Shown here piece by piece: positions 25,684 to 33,945 of a stretch of 64,000 nt of DNA (within the stretch, counting starts at the first letter, position 1; each line of letters begins with the position of its first letter). A program made the translations under genes and the position numbers. This DNA is from Bacteroidetes bacterium 43-16 (GTDB lineage Bacteria; Bacteroidota; Bacteroidia; Chitinophagales; Chitinophagaceae): positions 1-64,000 of the forward strand of contig MKTB01000008.1 in assembly GCA_001897525.1 (NCBI GenBank), given 5' to 3'. The notes under the pieces are model-generated. The model was not told where the DNA came from. It ran no database searches and saw only the letters and a program-made list of their open reading frames with translations.

Positions 25684-26094
25684 ATGAAGCAATATTTGAT
25701 CTGTATGACGATGGCGGGCCTGCTCTTGGGCTCCTGCTCGGGCGATAAGGTTTCACAGGAAACAAAAGCAACAGGCAGTAAGCAGGCCGAAGCGGAGGCC
25801 TTTAAAGTGCTGTACTCCGCATTTGACCCTGAAAGCAAAAATTATAAAGTCATCTTTTCTGATGCTAAGGATAGTGTTTATTTAAATTCTTACTACGAAG
25901 GCGAAGAAAAATTGAATAAGAACGCCAAACTGGTACTGGATGAGGTTACAGAATATGATGTTCGTAAATACACGATCATTTCGGGTACCGACAGTGGGAA
26001 ATTTATCTATATCAATGAATTGAGCCTTAAGTTTGAATGCATTGATGCCGAAGGAAAGCGCCTGTACAGCCTCAAATTGCAGGAAAATCAATAA
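25684..26094 (+). CDS. Lipoprotein of unknown function, paralog 1
   Basis: 136 aa with a lipoprotein signal ending in LLLGSC. From about residue 42 it aligns with the next protein: AFDPESKNYKVIFSDAKDS, YTIISGTDSGKFIYINE and EGKRLYSLKL against AFDEGNKLHKIIFEDKDTS, YLVLSGRDSGGYLYVNE and SGKKQYSLDL. The two are tandem duplicates by this evidence. Probably anchored to the outer membrane facing the periplasm. Function unknown. Confidence 0.72.
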   Translation: MKQYLICMTMAGLLLGSCSGDKVSQETKATGSKQAEAEAFKVLYSAFDPESKNYKVIFSDAKDSVYLNSYYEGEEKLNKNAKLVLDEVTEYDVRKYTIISGTDSGKFIYINELSLKFECIDAEGKRLYSLKLQENQ

Positions 26095-26187
26095 GCAATC
26101 CAAATTTGAATAGCTAAGCCTGTTGCAATAATGCCGATTATAACAATGCCTTTTATGTAATCTGCTTATCTTTACATACTTAGAGCT

Positions 26188-26619
26188 ATGATTAATACTA
26201 TGAGGTCGATAATTATAATATTACCCCTGTTTTTACTGTTAGGAGCCTGTAAAGATCAGCCGGCAGAAGTGCCGGAAGATAAAAATGCACTGGTGCAGCA
26301 GATGGATGAAAAATATAAAGTGCAGTATGCCGCCTTCGATGAAGGTAATAAACTGCATAAGATCATCTTTGAAGATAAAGACACCAGCTATTTTTGTAAT
26401 TTCTGCGAAGATTCTACCAAGTTCAATAAAGATGTTGCGTTGAAGGTAATCCAGGCCAGGGATTCCCCCGTGCAGCAGTACCTGGTACTTTCCGGCAGGG
26501 ATAGCGGCGGCTATTTATATGTGAATGAACAAACGCAAAAAATGGAGTTTGTGAATAAAAGCGGAAAGAAACAATATAGCCTGGACTTGTTGAAAGAATT
26601 TCAGTTGCCTCCAAAATAA
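26188..26619 (+). CDS. Lipoprotein of unknown function, paralog 2
   Basis: 143 aa (a second in-frame ATG at 26200 gives 139 aa with an equally good signal). Lipobox LLGAC. Paralogous over about 90 residues to the lipoprotein encoded just upstream. It has an extra Cys pair (CNFCE) that the first copy lacks. A clear hairpin terminator follows at 26669-26700, ending the small cluster. Confidence 0.72.
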   Translation: MINTMRSIIIILPLFLLLGACKDQPAEVPEDKNALVQQMDEKYKVQYAAFDEGNKLHKIIFEDKDTSYFCNFCEDSTKFNKDVALKVIQARDSPVQQYLVLSGRDSGGYLYVNEQTQKMEFVNKSGKKQYSLDLLKEFQLPPK

Positions 26620-26668
26620 AACGATCTTTTCTGCCCTTAAATACCCCATCAATTATTAAATTAAGATA

Positions 26669-26700
26669 ATTTGTCACCAAATAGTGACAAATTTTTTTTT
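26669..26700 (+). terminator. Terminator after the lipoprotein pair
   Basis: Perfect stem AATTTGTCAC / GTGACAAATT with loop CAAATA and a nine-T tract. Confidence 0.92.
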
Positions 26701-26791
26701 GAAATAGGCCAAAATCACGAAAAATACGGGAATTCACGTATTGTATGATACATTTTAAGTTTGGATATTTGGGTATTAAATTTTTTCAAGT

Positions 26792-27187
26792 ATGGAAATG
26801 GTAGCAAATGATAGAATTAAACAAGAATTTATAAAAGGTAAAAGCTTACTGGATGAAGGCAGGCATGAGGAGTCAATTAAAATATTTGATGAACTGATTG
26901 AAATAAGCATTAGTGAAATGGACAGCTACGAGGACAACCTAACGTTGCATACTTCACTGAACAACAGGGGGATTGCCAAATGTAAGCTGGGGGAAACAAT
27001 CAATGATAAAACCTTGTACATGAGTGGTGTGAATGACCTTAAAAAAGCAGTGGTTTTATTTGGTCTTAGCGATAATTCACTCAAGCCACAGGCAGCACAT
27101 AACCTCCGCAAAGCAGAATCTGTGATTAAAGTGTGGGGAGCTTCTTCTGTTGAGGCGGATGCCCAGGCGATGTTTAAGCCGATGTGA
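26792..27187 (+). CDS. Small TPR-like cytoplasmic protein
   Basis: 131 aa, no signal peptide. Helical repeats resemble TPRs: GKSLLDEGRHEESIKIFDELI, then SLNNRGIAKCKLGE and a GVNDLKKAVVLFG segment. A single, isolated gene between a terminator and a long non-coding stretch. Function unknown. Confidence 0.7.
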   Translation: MEMVANDRIKQEFIKGKSLLDEGRHEESIKIFDELIEISISEMDSYEDNLTLHTSLNNRGIAKCKLGETINDKTLYMSGVNDLKKAVVLFGLSDNSLKPQAAHNLRKAESVIKVWGASSVEADAQAMFKPM

Positions 27188-27828
27188 AACTCCTGTGAAT
27201 TCAGGGAGTGTGCCCGGGATGCCGTATAGTGCAGCGCGCTGCAGTGTAGGTATAGTGTATTGTATATCCTGCTATAATATTTCTTGCTGCACACTTTAAG
27301 ATAAAGCGTGCAGCAAGGCTATAAAAGACAAAGCCATCCTGAAGGATGGCTTTGTCTTTTAATATTGTTACCCGGTCGCAGCATTCGAACTCTTGCTAAA
27401 GTATACTTTGCTTGTTATTTGTTGTTATATAGATTAGTGCCAGACTTTCACCGGCTCGCCGGGTATGTTTTTATTCGAAAAGAACACTTAAGTTAAACTT
27501 ATAATGATACTATCCGCTTTGGGGGATTTCCTGAATTTAATACCGTGCAGCGTAAAAAAGGAAAACACCCCAAAAAGAACCACCTGAAGGTAGATGGTTC
27601 ATTTCATACTAGGGCTTGTCTTTCAAAGGGTTGTGGTATTTAGTCGGTAAATATGTGTTGAATCATAATTTACTGAACTGCAAATTTCCAACTATTTTAT
27701 AGATTAAACAATACTGGAATTCCCTAATTTTTAAACCCGGCTGATCATTTGGGCAATAAATTATTCCCTGCACTGTCTTTGTTTTTAGCTCTTTTCATGC
27801 GAATATTGTGGCGTAAAATAGTTTAGAT
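27188..27828. other. 640-bp stretch without a gene, three hairpins
   Basis: No convincing coding frame on either strand. It contains a stem-loop at 27283-27317 (CTTGCTGCAC...GTGCAGCAAG), a perfect terminator-like hairpin at 27323-27360, and a weaker GAACCA...TGGTTC hairpin near 27579-27600. It may be the 3' region of the TPR gene plus an unrecognised small RNA. Confidence 0.5.
27323..27360 (+). terminator. Strong bidirectional-looking terminator hairpin
   Basis: AAAAGACAAAGCCATCCT and its exact complement with a two-base loop. T tract in the + direction. Confidence 0.85.
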
Positions 27829-28290
27829 ATGAAAAAAGCCATCCAGGACCTATACCCGGAAAGTCTGGCCCATTGTTATGGTTGCGGGAAAAATAATCCT
27901 GCCGGTCACCAGTTAAAAACTTACCTGGAAGGGGATACCACCATTGCGCACTTCCTCCCGGACGAAAAATATACGGCACTTCCCGGCTCTGTCTATGGCG
28001 GATTGATCGCCTCCATGCTGGATTGCCATGGCACCGGTTCTGCAGCAGCCTTTGCTTGCCAGGCAGAAGGCATTACACTGGACCAGGCCGTGATACCGGT
28101 AAGGTGCGTTACCGCATCTCTGAAAGTGGATTTTAAAGCACCGGTACCTATGGGCGTTGACCTGGAATTAACAGGGCAATTAAAACATATTGATGGCAGG
28201 AAGATCTGGGTTGATATGAGCCTGAGCGCCCGCGGAGTGCTCTGTGCCACAGGTGAAATATTAGCCATCAGGCTCAAAGAAGAAGTCTAA
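27829..28290 (+). CDS. PaaI-family hotdog thioesterase
   Basis: 153 aa, single hotdog domain. CYGCGKNNPAGHQL is the N-terminal signature of this subgroup, and GSVYGGLIASMLDCHGTGSA covers the helix with the presumed catalytic Asp/Asn position. A final beta strand (ISVxMS-like WVDMSLSARGVL) follows. Probably hydrolyses an acyl-CoA; substrate unknown. It lies upstream of the Xaa-Pro peptidase, which has its own promoter. Confidence 0.88.
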   Translation: MKKAIQDLYPESLAHCYGCGKNNPAGHQLKTYLEGDTTIAHFLPDEKYTALPGSVYGGLIASMLDCHGTGSAAAFACQAEGITLDQAVIPVRCVTASLKVDFKAPVPMGVDLELTGQLKHIDGRKIWVDMSLSARGVLCATGEILAIRLKEEV

Positions 28291-28404
28291 GGTGAAGCAT
28301 TATGGATACAGGTGGAAAAGGTATTCATCGGCACCATTTATCCCTGCGATCTAAGCAAATTATCCCTACCTTTACGTCCATTAAAATCAAATAATAAGAT
28401 TACA

Positions 28405-29694
28405 ATGAAATATTTACCAATCGATCAGAAGCTATATCAGAAAAACAGGGAACGCTTTATAAAAGCCATGAAGCCGAATAGTATTGCCATCTTCAATGCC
28501 AGCCCGGTGGTTGCAGAGAACGGAGATGCGGTGTATGCTTATAAAGCAAACTCAAATGTAACCTGGCTTTCAGGCATTGTGCAGGAGCAGACTATGGTGA
28601 TCTTATACCCGGACAATAAGGACCAGTCGGCACGTGAAGTATTGGTGGTACAAAGGCCGGATGAATTATTAGAAAAATGGAATGGTCACCTGCTGCGTAA
28701 AGACGAAGCAACAGCGATTTCCGGTATTCAAAATGTACAATATGTAGACAGCATTGATGCTATGCTGCAGGTGTGGATGCATCATGCAGAGTATGTGTAC
28801 CTCGATACCAATGAAAATGACCGGAGAGGAGATGTGCTGCGTACCGATCTTTTGTTTGTAGACAAGATCATGAAACGCTATCCTTTGCATAAATATGAGC
28901 GTGCGGCAGTGATCATGAAAGAGCTCAGGGCGATCAAGACCCGTGAGGAGATCGATATTACACAAAAAGCAGTTGATATTACCCACCAGGCATTCCTGAG
29001 GGTCATGCGTGTGATCAGGCCCGGTATCATGGAGTATGAACTGGAAGCAGAAATTACACATGAATTTTTGAGCAACCGGGCTACCCGTCATGCTTATGGC
29101 TGCATCCTGGCCAGCGGCGACAGGGCGAGGACATTGCACTATGTGGATAATAACCAGGAGTGTAAAGACGGTGAATTAATCCTTATGGACTTCGGTGCGG
29201 AATATGGTAACTATTGTGCAGATCTTTCCCGTACTATCCCTGTAAACGGCAAGTTTTCCAAGCGCCAGGCCGAGATCTATAATGCCTGTCTTAATGTGCA
29301 CCTTTATTGCGCTTCTATCCTGAAGCCGAAGATAAACTATGCCGACTATATCAATAAAGTGAACCTGGAAATGGAAAAACAATTGATGAAAATCGGCCTG
29401 ATCTCAAAAGCAGATATTAAAAACCAGGACCCGGAAAATCCTGCCTATAGAAAATATTTCTATCATGGCATCGGCCACCATTTAGGTCTGGATGTACATG
29501 ATCTGGGTACAAGGAACGAGCCGGTGAAAGAAGGAATGTTGTTCACTATAGAGCCGGGTATTTATATTGAAGAAGAACAGGTCGGTGTACGGATCGAAAA
29601 TAACTACTGGCTCACCAAAAACGGGAACATTGATTTGTTCAAAGGGATACCTATGACCGTTCAGGAAATTGAACGATATATGAAACGTAAATAA
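28405..29694 (+). CDS. Xaa-Pro aminopeptidase (peptidase M24B)
   Basis: 429 aa from the ATG at 28405. An in-frame ATG at 28312 would add 31 residues unlike the family and would lie ahead of a TACCTTTA -7 element (28366-28373), so the later start fits better. N-terminal creatinase-like domain (1-165), then the pita-bread domain with metal ligands in LMDFGAEYGNYCADLSRT (two Asp), GIGHHLGLDVHD (His), FTIEPGIY (Glu) and GVRIENNYW (Glu). It removes N-terminal residues before proline. Cytoplasmic, no signal peptide. Confidence 0.95.
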   Translation: MKYLPIDQKLYQKNRERFIKAMKPNSIAIFNASPVVAENGDAVYAYKANSNVTWLSGIVQEQTMVILYPDNKDQSAREVLVVQRPDELLEKWNGHLLRKDEATAISGIQNVQYVDSIDAMLQVWMHHAEYVYLDTNENDRRGDVLRTDLLFVDKIMKRYPLHKYERAAVIMKELRAIKTREEIDITQKAVDITHQAFLRVMRVIRPGIMEYELEAEITHEFLSNRATRHAYGCILASGDRARTLHYVDNNQECKDGELILMDFGAEYGNYCADLSRTIPVNGKFSKRQAEIYNACLNVHLYCASILKPKINYADYINKVNLEMEKQLMKIGLISKADIKNQDPENPAYRKYFYHGIGHHLGLDVHDLGTRNEPVKEGMLFTIEPGIYIEEEQVGVRIENNYWLTKNGNIDLFKGIPMTVQEIERYMKRK

Positions 29695-29712
29695 GTTTAA
29701 GCAATTTTTAAT

Positions 29713-30060
29713 ATGCAGCAAAGAATACCACCTGGCGTACAGGTGCAGCGGAAAAAACGTAAGCCTATGGATAATGCTATGCTCGGACTCTTGTCCGGCC
29801 TGGTATTCGGTATCATTGGCCTGACGGTTGTGTATTTCATTATTTATCAAAGCCGTGGGTTTGATTTTTATGTAAAAATGTTTACCCGTATGGAGCCGAC
29901 ACCGGCTTATGCGGCAAAGAACATCAGCCTGGCCATGATCTGCAACCTGGCACCTTTTTATTTTTTCCTGAACAGGAAAGCTTACCAAAGCACTAAAGGG
30001 GTGATCATTGCTACCGGTATTATGGGCCTGCTCTTCATACTTTATAAGTTTGTATGGTGA
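29713..30060 (+). CDS. Small membrane protein of unknown function
   Basis: 115 aa. A basic N-terminus (QVQRKKRKPMDN) is followed by three likely membrane helices: about 24-46 (GLLSGLVFGIIGLTVVYFII), 70-86 (NISLAMICNLAPFYFFL) and 94-113. It follows the Xaa-Pro peptidase gene by 18 bases and may be co-transcribed. Family unknown. Confidence 0.75.
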   Translation: MQQRIPPGVQVQRKKRKPMDNAMLGLLSGLVFGIIGLTVVYFIIYQSRGFDFYVKMFTRMEPTPAYAAKNISLAMICNLAPFYFFLNRKAYQSTKGVIIATGIMGLLFILYKFVW

Positions 30061-30141
30061 TAAAAAATATTTTTTTCTGAACTAAAATATTTTTGGCTTT
30101 TCAGAAAAAATATTAACTTTGCAGTCCCCTTAAGGGCGGAT

Positions 30142-30212
30142 AGTTCAATGGTGTAATGGTAGCACAACAGTTTTTGGTTCTGTTTGTCTTGGTTCGAATC
30201 CAGGTTGAACTA
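30142..30212 (+). tRNA. tRNA-Gln (anticodon TTG), copy 1
   Basis: 71 nt. Acceptor AGTTCAA/TTGAACT with discriminator A, anticodon loop TTTTGGT (TTG, reading CAA/CAG), T loop TTCGAAT. No CCA encoded. It has its own -7 TAACTTTG (30115-30122) and its own terminator. Identical in sequence to the two copies at 31556 and 31783. Confidence 0.92.
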
Positions 30213-30220
30213 CAGGAAAT

Positions 30221-30256
30221 AACAAATGCCCGTTTTTTAACGGGCATTTGTTATTT
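30221..30256 (+). terminator. Terminator of tRNA-Gln copy 1
   Basis: AACAAATGCCCG with exact complement around a TTTTTTAA loop. Confidence 0.85.
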
Positions 30257-30377
30257 AAGGCCCTTGAGTATATTTTTTTGCCTTTCCGGCTGTTTCGTTA
30301 TAATGGCTCATTAGCTGTATATTTTCCTGAAATGGATCAATTACAATAATTGTTTTCCTTACAGGAAGGAGCAGCAA

Positions 30378-30412
30378 AAAAATAAGCAGGCTGAAATGCC
30401 TGCTTATTTTTA
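30378..30412 (-). terminator. Terminator of the T9SS cargo gene at 30468
   Basis: The stem AAATAAGCAGG/CCTGCTTATTT has A and T runs on both sides, so it can work in both directions. The nearest upstream gene is on the minus strand. Confidence 0.75.
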
Positions 30413-30467
30413 TTTAAGAATATAATTACTGAACTACTCGTACAGCATCCTGTTGAGGCTGCTTGTA

Positions 30468-31241
30468 TTAGTCTTTCTTGGTAATTTTTCCAATGAATTT
30501 TTTATCGCCTGCGATCACCTCAACTACATAAATGCCGTTGTTCAGATTAGCAATATTTAATTCGAGCACAGAAGACGTTATGCCTGTTTGTACTTTACCA
30601 AAATCTTTGCTCATTACTTCACGGCCGGTAAGGTCTCTTACCACAGCACTTACCGCTTCTGCCTGCTCAAGAGCAAGGTTAAAGCTCACCTGGCTGGTTG
30701 CAGGGTTAGGGAAGAGGCTTAACGTTTCCTTCGTTCCTTTTACATCAAAAATACTGGTTGGTTTTGTTTTCAATGTAATACTGCTACAGTCTTGGTCATT
30801 GCCGGCTACAGCATCCGTATAAGTGGTAGTTGCAGGCTGGCCATTAACTCCAACCGTGTTCTGAGCCAGTAATTTAATACAAAAATCTACAGTCTGGTCG
30901 GTGCCGGTTGCATTTATATTTTGGATTACAGGACCCAGGTCTACTGTTGTAGTGCCTCCGCTCGCAACAGCAACTCCGGTTAGAGACTGAATAGTTCCGG
31001 GATTTGATTGAGTACCTCCAAAAGGAAGCAGGTAGAATATAGTATCATTAGCTGCTATAGCAGCTGGTCCGTTATTCTTAATATCAAATTTTATATTTAT
31101 ATTATCGTTGAAATTATAAACGGTAGCTGCAGCAGGTGAAATAAGCGTTAATGCTAGATCGCAGCTTTTTTGGGCAAAGGCAGAGCTTGCTGCAAGAATG
31201 GTCAGGCCGGACAGGGTCAGGTTTTTCGTAAATTTTTTCAT
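30468..31241 (-). CDS. Secreted protein with T9SS type A sorting domain
   Basis: 257 aa. Signal peptide at 1-23 (ends SSAFAQ). Residues ~25-165 look like a CARDB-type beta sandwich (INIKFDIKNNGPAAIAAND, TIQSLTGVAV). C-terminal type IX sorting domain from about 180: LSLFPNPATSQVSFNL, VRDLTGREV, ANLNNGIYVVEV and GKITKKD. It sits between tRNA-Gln copies 1 and 2 and is transcribed against them. Confidence 0.82.
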   Translation of the reverse strand: MKKFTKNLTLSGLTILAASSAFAQKSCDLALTLISPAAATVYNFNDNINIKFDIKNNGPAAIAANDTIFYLLPFGGTQSNPGTIQSLTGVAVASGGTTTVDLGPVIQNINATGTDQTVDFCIKLLAQNTVGVNGQPATTTYTDAVAGNDQDCSSITLKTKPTSIFDVKGTKETLSLFPNPATSQVSFNLALEQAEAVSAVVRDLTGREVMSKDFGKVQTGITSSVLELNIANLNNGIYVVEVIAGDKKFIGKITKKD

Positions 31242-31555
31242 GTGTTTTTAATTTTAATAAGTGTTAAATAAAGAGACAATGTTAAAGCTAAATTATTATT
31301 ATACGAAATTTTTTTTTAACAATTTACTTCGTGTTGAAGTGTGGAAAGGCTTAATTATAACGTAAAATGTTAGCATACAGGATTTTAAATTTTTCATACA
31401 GCACTAAATTTTAACATTTAATTCAAAAGAAAGTTTTTGATACTACCGGAATTTTTGGCTGATATATATAATCTAAACCATGTCTGAATTTAAAATATGT
31501 AGCAGATTTTTGAAATAATACAAATGCTTATTACATTTGCAACCCTTAGAGGAAT
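31242..31555. other. Intergenic region between T9SS cargo gene and tRNA-Gln copy 2
   Basis: AT-rich. It contains the unresolved promoter of the minus-strand T9SS gene and the promoter of tRNA-Gln copy 2 (TTACATTTG ending at 31539). No coding frame or stable hairpin was recognised. Confidence 0.45.
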
Positions 31556-31626
31556 AGTTCAATGGTGTAATGGTAGCACAACAGTTTTTGGTTCTGTTTG
31601 TCTTGGTTCGAATCCAGGTTGAACTA
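31556..31626 (+). tRNA. tRNA-Gln (anticodon TTG), copy 2
   Basis: Same 71-nt sequence as copy 1. -7-like TTACATTTG upstream and a separate terminator downstream. Confidence 0.92.
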
Positions 31627-31628
31627 CG

Positions 31629-31659
31629 AAAGAGAGCGCAATAAGCGTTCTCTTTTTTG
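31629..31659 (+). terminator. Terminator of tRNA-Gln copy 2
   Basis: AAGAGAGCGC / GCGTTCTCTT stem with loop AATAA, followed by T residues. Confidence 0.85.
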
Positions 31660-31782
31660 TTTTTAATCTTATAGCTGTACGATGCTTTTGTACCTGCTTT
31701 TTAAGGTGATTGAGAAAAAAATAAAAAAAATTTTGCAACATAGATTTTTTGATTATTTTTGCAATCCCAAAAGGGAACGGAT

Positions 31783-31853
31783 AGTTCAATGGTGTAATGG
31801 TAGCACAACAGTTTTTGGTTCTGTTTGTCTTGGTTCGAATCCAGGTTGAACTA
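31783..31853 (+). tRNA. tRNA-Gln (anticodon TTG), copy 3
   Basis: Same 71-nt sequence as copies 1 and 2. Upstream TTTTGC (31733-31738) and TTATTTTTG (31753-31761) make a -33/-7 pair. Separate terminator downstream. Confidence 0.92.
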
Positions 31854-31857
31854 CGAA

Positions 31858-31887
31858 AAGGTCGCAAATTTTGCGACCTTTTTTTGT
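31858..31887 (+). terminator. Terminator of tRNA-Gln copy 3
   Basis: AAGGTCGCAAA / TTTGCGACCTT stem followed by a T run. Confidence 0.9.
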
Positions 31888-32110
31888 TTTCGGGCTATTG
31901 ATTAAATCGTTCCGGATGCTTCTTTAAGGAGGTGTAAAGGCAAATGCGTGTTGACCATTTAAAATTATAGTTTTTTTTGTATTAGGAAAATTTATATGAA
32001 TTGCGTACATTCGTTTTTCAACCTTCATTTAATTAATCAATTATTCTTCCTTAAACTCTGGCAACTTATGAACCTGGATTAAGGAAAAACCAATTAAACT
32101 ACATTCTAAT

Positions 32111-33352
32111 ATGAAAAAGATTTTTTTTCTTTTTTCGGCAACTTTATTGTTGTCTCAAACTTTATGTGCACAGACCTGGGTCAACAAGACAGGATTGCCA
32201 AGTGGTAATGCCCGCAATCACCCGGTTAGCTGGGCTTTGGGAGGCTTCGGCTATTCTGCTACAGGGGCTACAGAAACGGATGAAAGCACAAAAGATTTCT
32301 TTAAATATAACCCTGCTGCAGACTCCTGGGAGCGTTTACCCGACTTTCCCGGGGCTGAACGTACTTATTCTATCGGAGATGTTTATCAGGGGAAAGCCTA
32401 TCTGGGTTTTGGGTCTAACGATACCGGATTATTGAATGATCTGTGGCGGTATGATCCGGTAACCGGTAATTGGGAGCAGCTGGCCAGCTGTCCTTGTTCA
32501 GGAAGACAACACCCTTCGTTTACAATCAATAAAGAAAATGGTAAATTATATGTAGGTGAAGGGAATAACCTGACCAATAATCTAAAAGATTGGTGGGAGT
32601 ATAATATAGCTACGAATACCTGGACAGCTAAGGCAGATTTTCCGGGTACGAGAAGACACCATCCTTTCCAGTTTTCTATAGGAACTTACAGCTATAGCGG
32701 CCTGGGCCATGATGATGGTGCATCCATGGCTACTGCTGACTTTTACCGGTACAATCCTGCCGACAATAGCTGGGCCAGGATGGCAGATGCTCCAGGTGCA
32801 AGAATTGCAGGAACCCAGTTTGACTATAATGGTTACGGATTTGTTTTAAGCGGAGAAGGAGATCATCATATGCCCTCTACACCCTCTATCTTCTGGAGAT
32901 ATGACCCGGCTGCCAATACCTGGCAAACCCTGGAACCTCATCCCGGAGGCAGCTTATGGGCTCCCGGCTCTTTTATTATCAATGGTACACTCTATCTTTT
33001 TGGAGGAGTGCACCGGCCGGATGGACCTGAAGTTTATTTTCAGAATATGTGGGCCTATAACCTGCAAAATGCCCTGAGTGTAACGGATAAGACCAAAGAG
33101 AAGCTTTCGATGCAGTTGTTTCCTAATCCCTCAAAAAACATAGTGCATGTGACATTCGGAGATCAGCAGCAGCTGAAACATCAGCAGTTTATAAAGGTAT
33201 ATGATGTGAAAGGCAGTATTGTTTATACAGGCACAGCCATAAATAACGGAGAACTATCTTTCAGTACAAAAAACTTTGCAGCGGGTAATTATTTTGTAGC
33301 GCTTACAGATCATACAGGCGTGATTGCCACTGGGAAATTTGTAAAAGAGTAA
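32111..33352 (+). CDS. Kelch-repeat surface protein with T9SS type A sorting domain
   Basis: 413 aa. Signal peptide at 1-20 (ends LCAQ). About five to six Kelch-type blades (about 25-320): repeated YNPAADSWERLPDFPG, YDPVTGNWEQL, YNIATNTWTAKADFPG, YNPADNSWARMADAPG and YDPAANTWQTLEPHPG, forming a beta-propeller. C-terminal sorting domain from about 330 (MQLFPNPSKNIVHVTF, NFAAGNYFVAL, GKFVKE). Likely exported by type IX secretion. It lies 50 bases ahead of a heme-binding lipoprotein gene, so the pair may form a small redox or adhesion unit. Confidence 0.88.
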   Translation: MKKIFFLFSATLLLSQTLCAQTWVNKTGLPSGNARNHPVSWALGGFGYSATGATETDESTKDFFKYNPAADSWERLPDFPGAERTYSIGDVYQGKAYLGFGSNDTGLLNDLWRYDPVTGNWEQLASCPCSGRQHPSFTINKENGKLYVGEGNNLTNNLKDWWEYNIATNTWTAKADFPGTRRHHPFQFSIGTYSYSGLGHDDGASMATADFYRYNPADNSWARMADAPGARIAGTQFDYNGYGFVLSGEGDHHMPSTPSIFWRYDPAANTWQTLEPHPGGSLWAPGSFIINGTLYLFGGVHRPDGPEVYFQNMWAYNLQNALSVTDKTKEKLSMQLFPNPSKNIVHVTFGDQQQLKHQQFIKVYDVKGSIVYTGTAINNGELSFSTKNFAAGNYFVALTDHTGVIATGKFVKE

Positions 33353-33402
33353 GCGGCTGTTTCATGATAATTCAGTACGTACCCCTGTTCAGAAAAAAAC
33401 TT

Positions 33403-33765
33403 ATGAAGACTGCATGGCTAATGATCCCGGCTGCTATTATTACAATGCCATATGCTTGTAAAAAAGACAATGGCGCAGATATGTATCCTCCGGCAGGGGC
33501 TTGCAATATTTCGGATATTTCTTACTTCAATGATGTAGTGCCGGTGATTCAAAGTAAGTGCCTGGATTGCCATAGCAGGGGCCTTACCCGCTATACTTTT
33601 GCCACATATGCCGATGTGCGTGCCGCCGCTAACAGTGGAAGGCTGGTAGCAGCTATCACCCATGCCCCGGGAGCGCCGGTCATGCCCAAAGACGGGCCTA
33701 AGCTGGACAGTTGTTCCATTGCGAAGATCAAAAGCTGGGTTGATGCCGGTGCACCGGATAATTGA
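33403..33765 (+). CDS. Cytochrome c-like heme lipoprotein
   Basis: 120 aa from the ATG at 33403, which gives a lipoprotein signal ending in MPYAC; the in-frame ATG at 33364 would bury it behind 13 extra residues. One covalent heme site C-x-x-C-H (CLDCH, about residue 50) and a downstream Met in PVMPKDG that could be the sixth ligand. The C-terminal IKSWVDAGAPDN is typical of single-heme domains found in Bacteroidota and Planctomycetes surface lipoproteins. It probably transfers electrons in the periplasm or at the outer membrane. Co-transcribed with the Kelch gene by position. Confidence 0.82.
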   Translation: MKTAWLMIPAAIITMPYACKKDNGADMYPPAGACNISDISYFNDVVPVIQSKCLDCHSRGLTRYTFATYADVRAAANSGRLVAAITHAPGAPVMPKDGPKLDSCSIAKIKSWVDAGAPDN

Positions 33766-33795
33766 GCATACTTTTTGTAGCTATATTATTTTAGT

Positions 33796-33840
33796 CATAA
33801 GCAAAAGCTGTTGCGCATCCGCAACAGCTTTTGCTTATGT
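33796..33840 (+). terminator. Large perfect hairpin after the heme lipoprotein gene
   Basis: CATAAGCAAAAGCTGTTGC and its exact complement surround a short loop. There is no clear T tract, so it may be a terminator or an mRNA-stabilising stem. Confidence 0.65.
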
Positions 33841-33945
33841 GTGATGTGCAGCAGAGCCCATCTCCGAGCACTTTGCTTTTTTGGGGATCAAAAATTTTTA
33901 TGGAATTTTTTTGATTTCCTGTTTATATATAAAACCTGAAATATT

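Noticed and set aside
27308-27496. 62-codon frame in the gene-free stretch
   Set aside because: It runs through the perfect terminator hairpin and has no coding-like composition.
21684-27660. 15-base match CGGTAAATATGTGTT at ~21685 and ~27646
   Set aside because: AT-rich, with no extension of similarity on either side. Probably chance.
31559-31867. 102-codon minus-strand open frame across tRNA-Gln copies 2 and 3
   Set aside because: It is the antisense of two tRNA genes and repeats itself (WIRTKTNRTK, FEPRQTEPKT). Such frames are artefacts of duplicated tRNAs.
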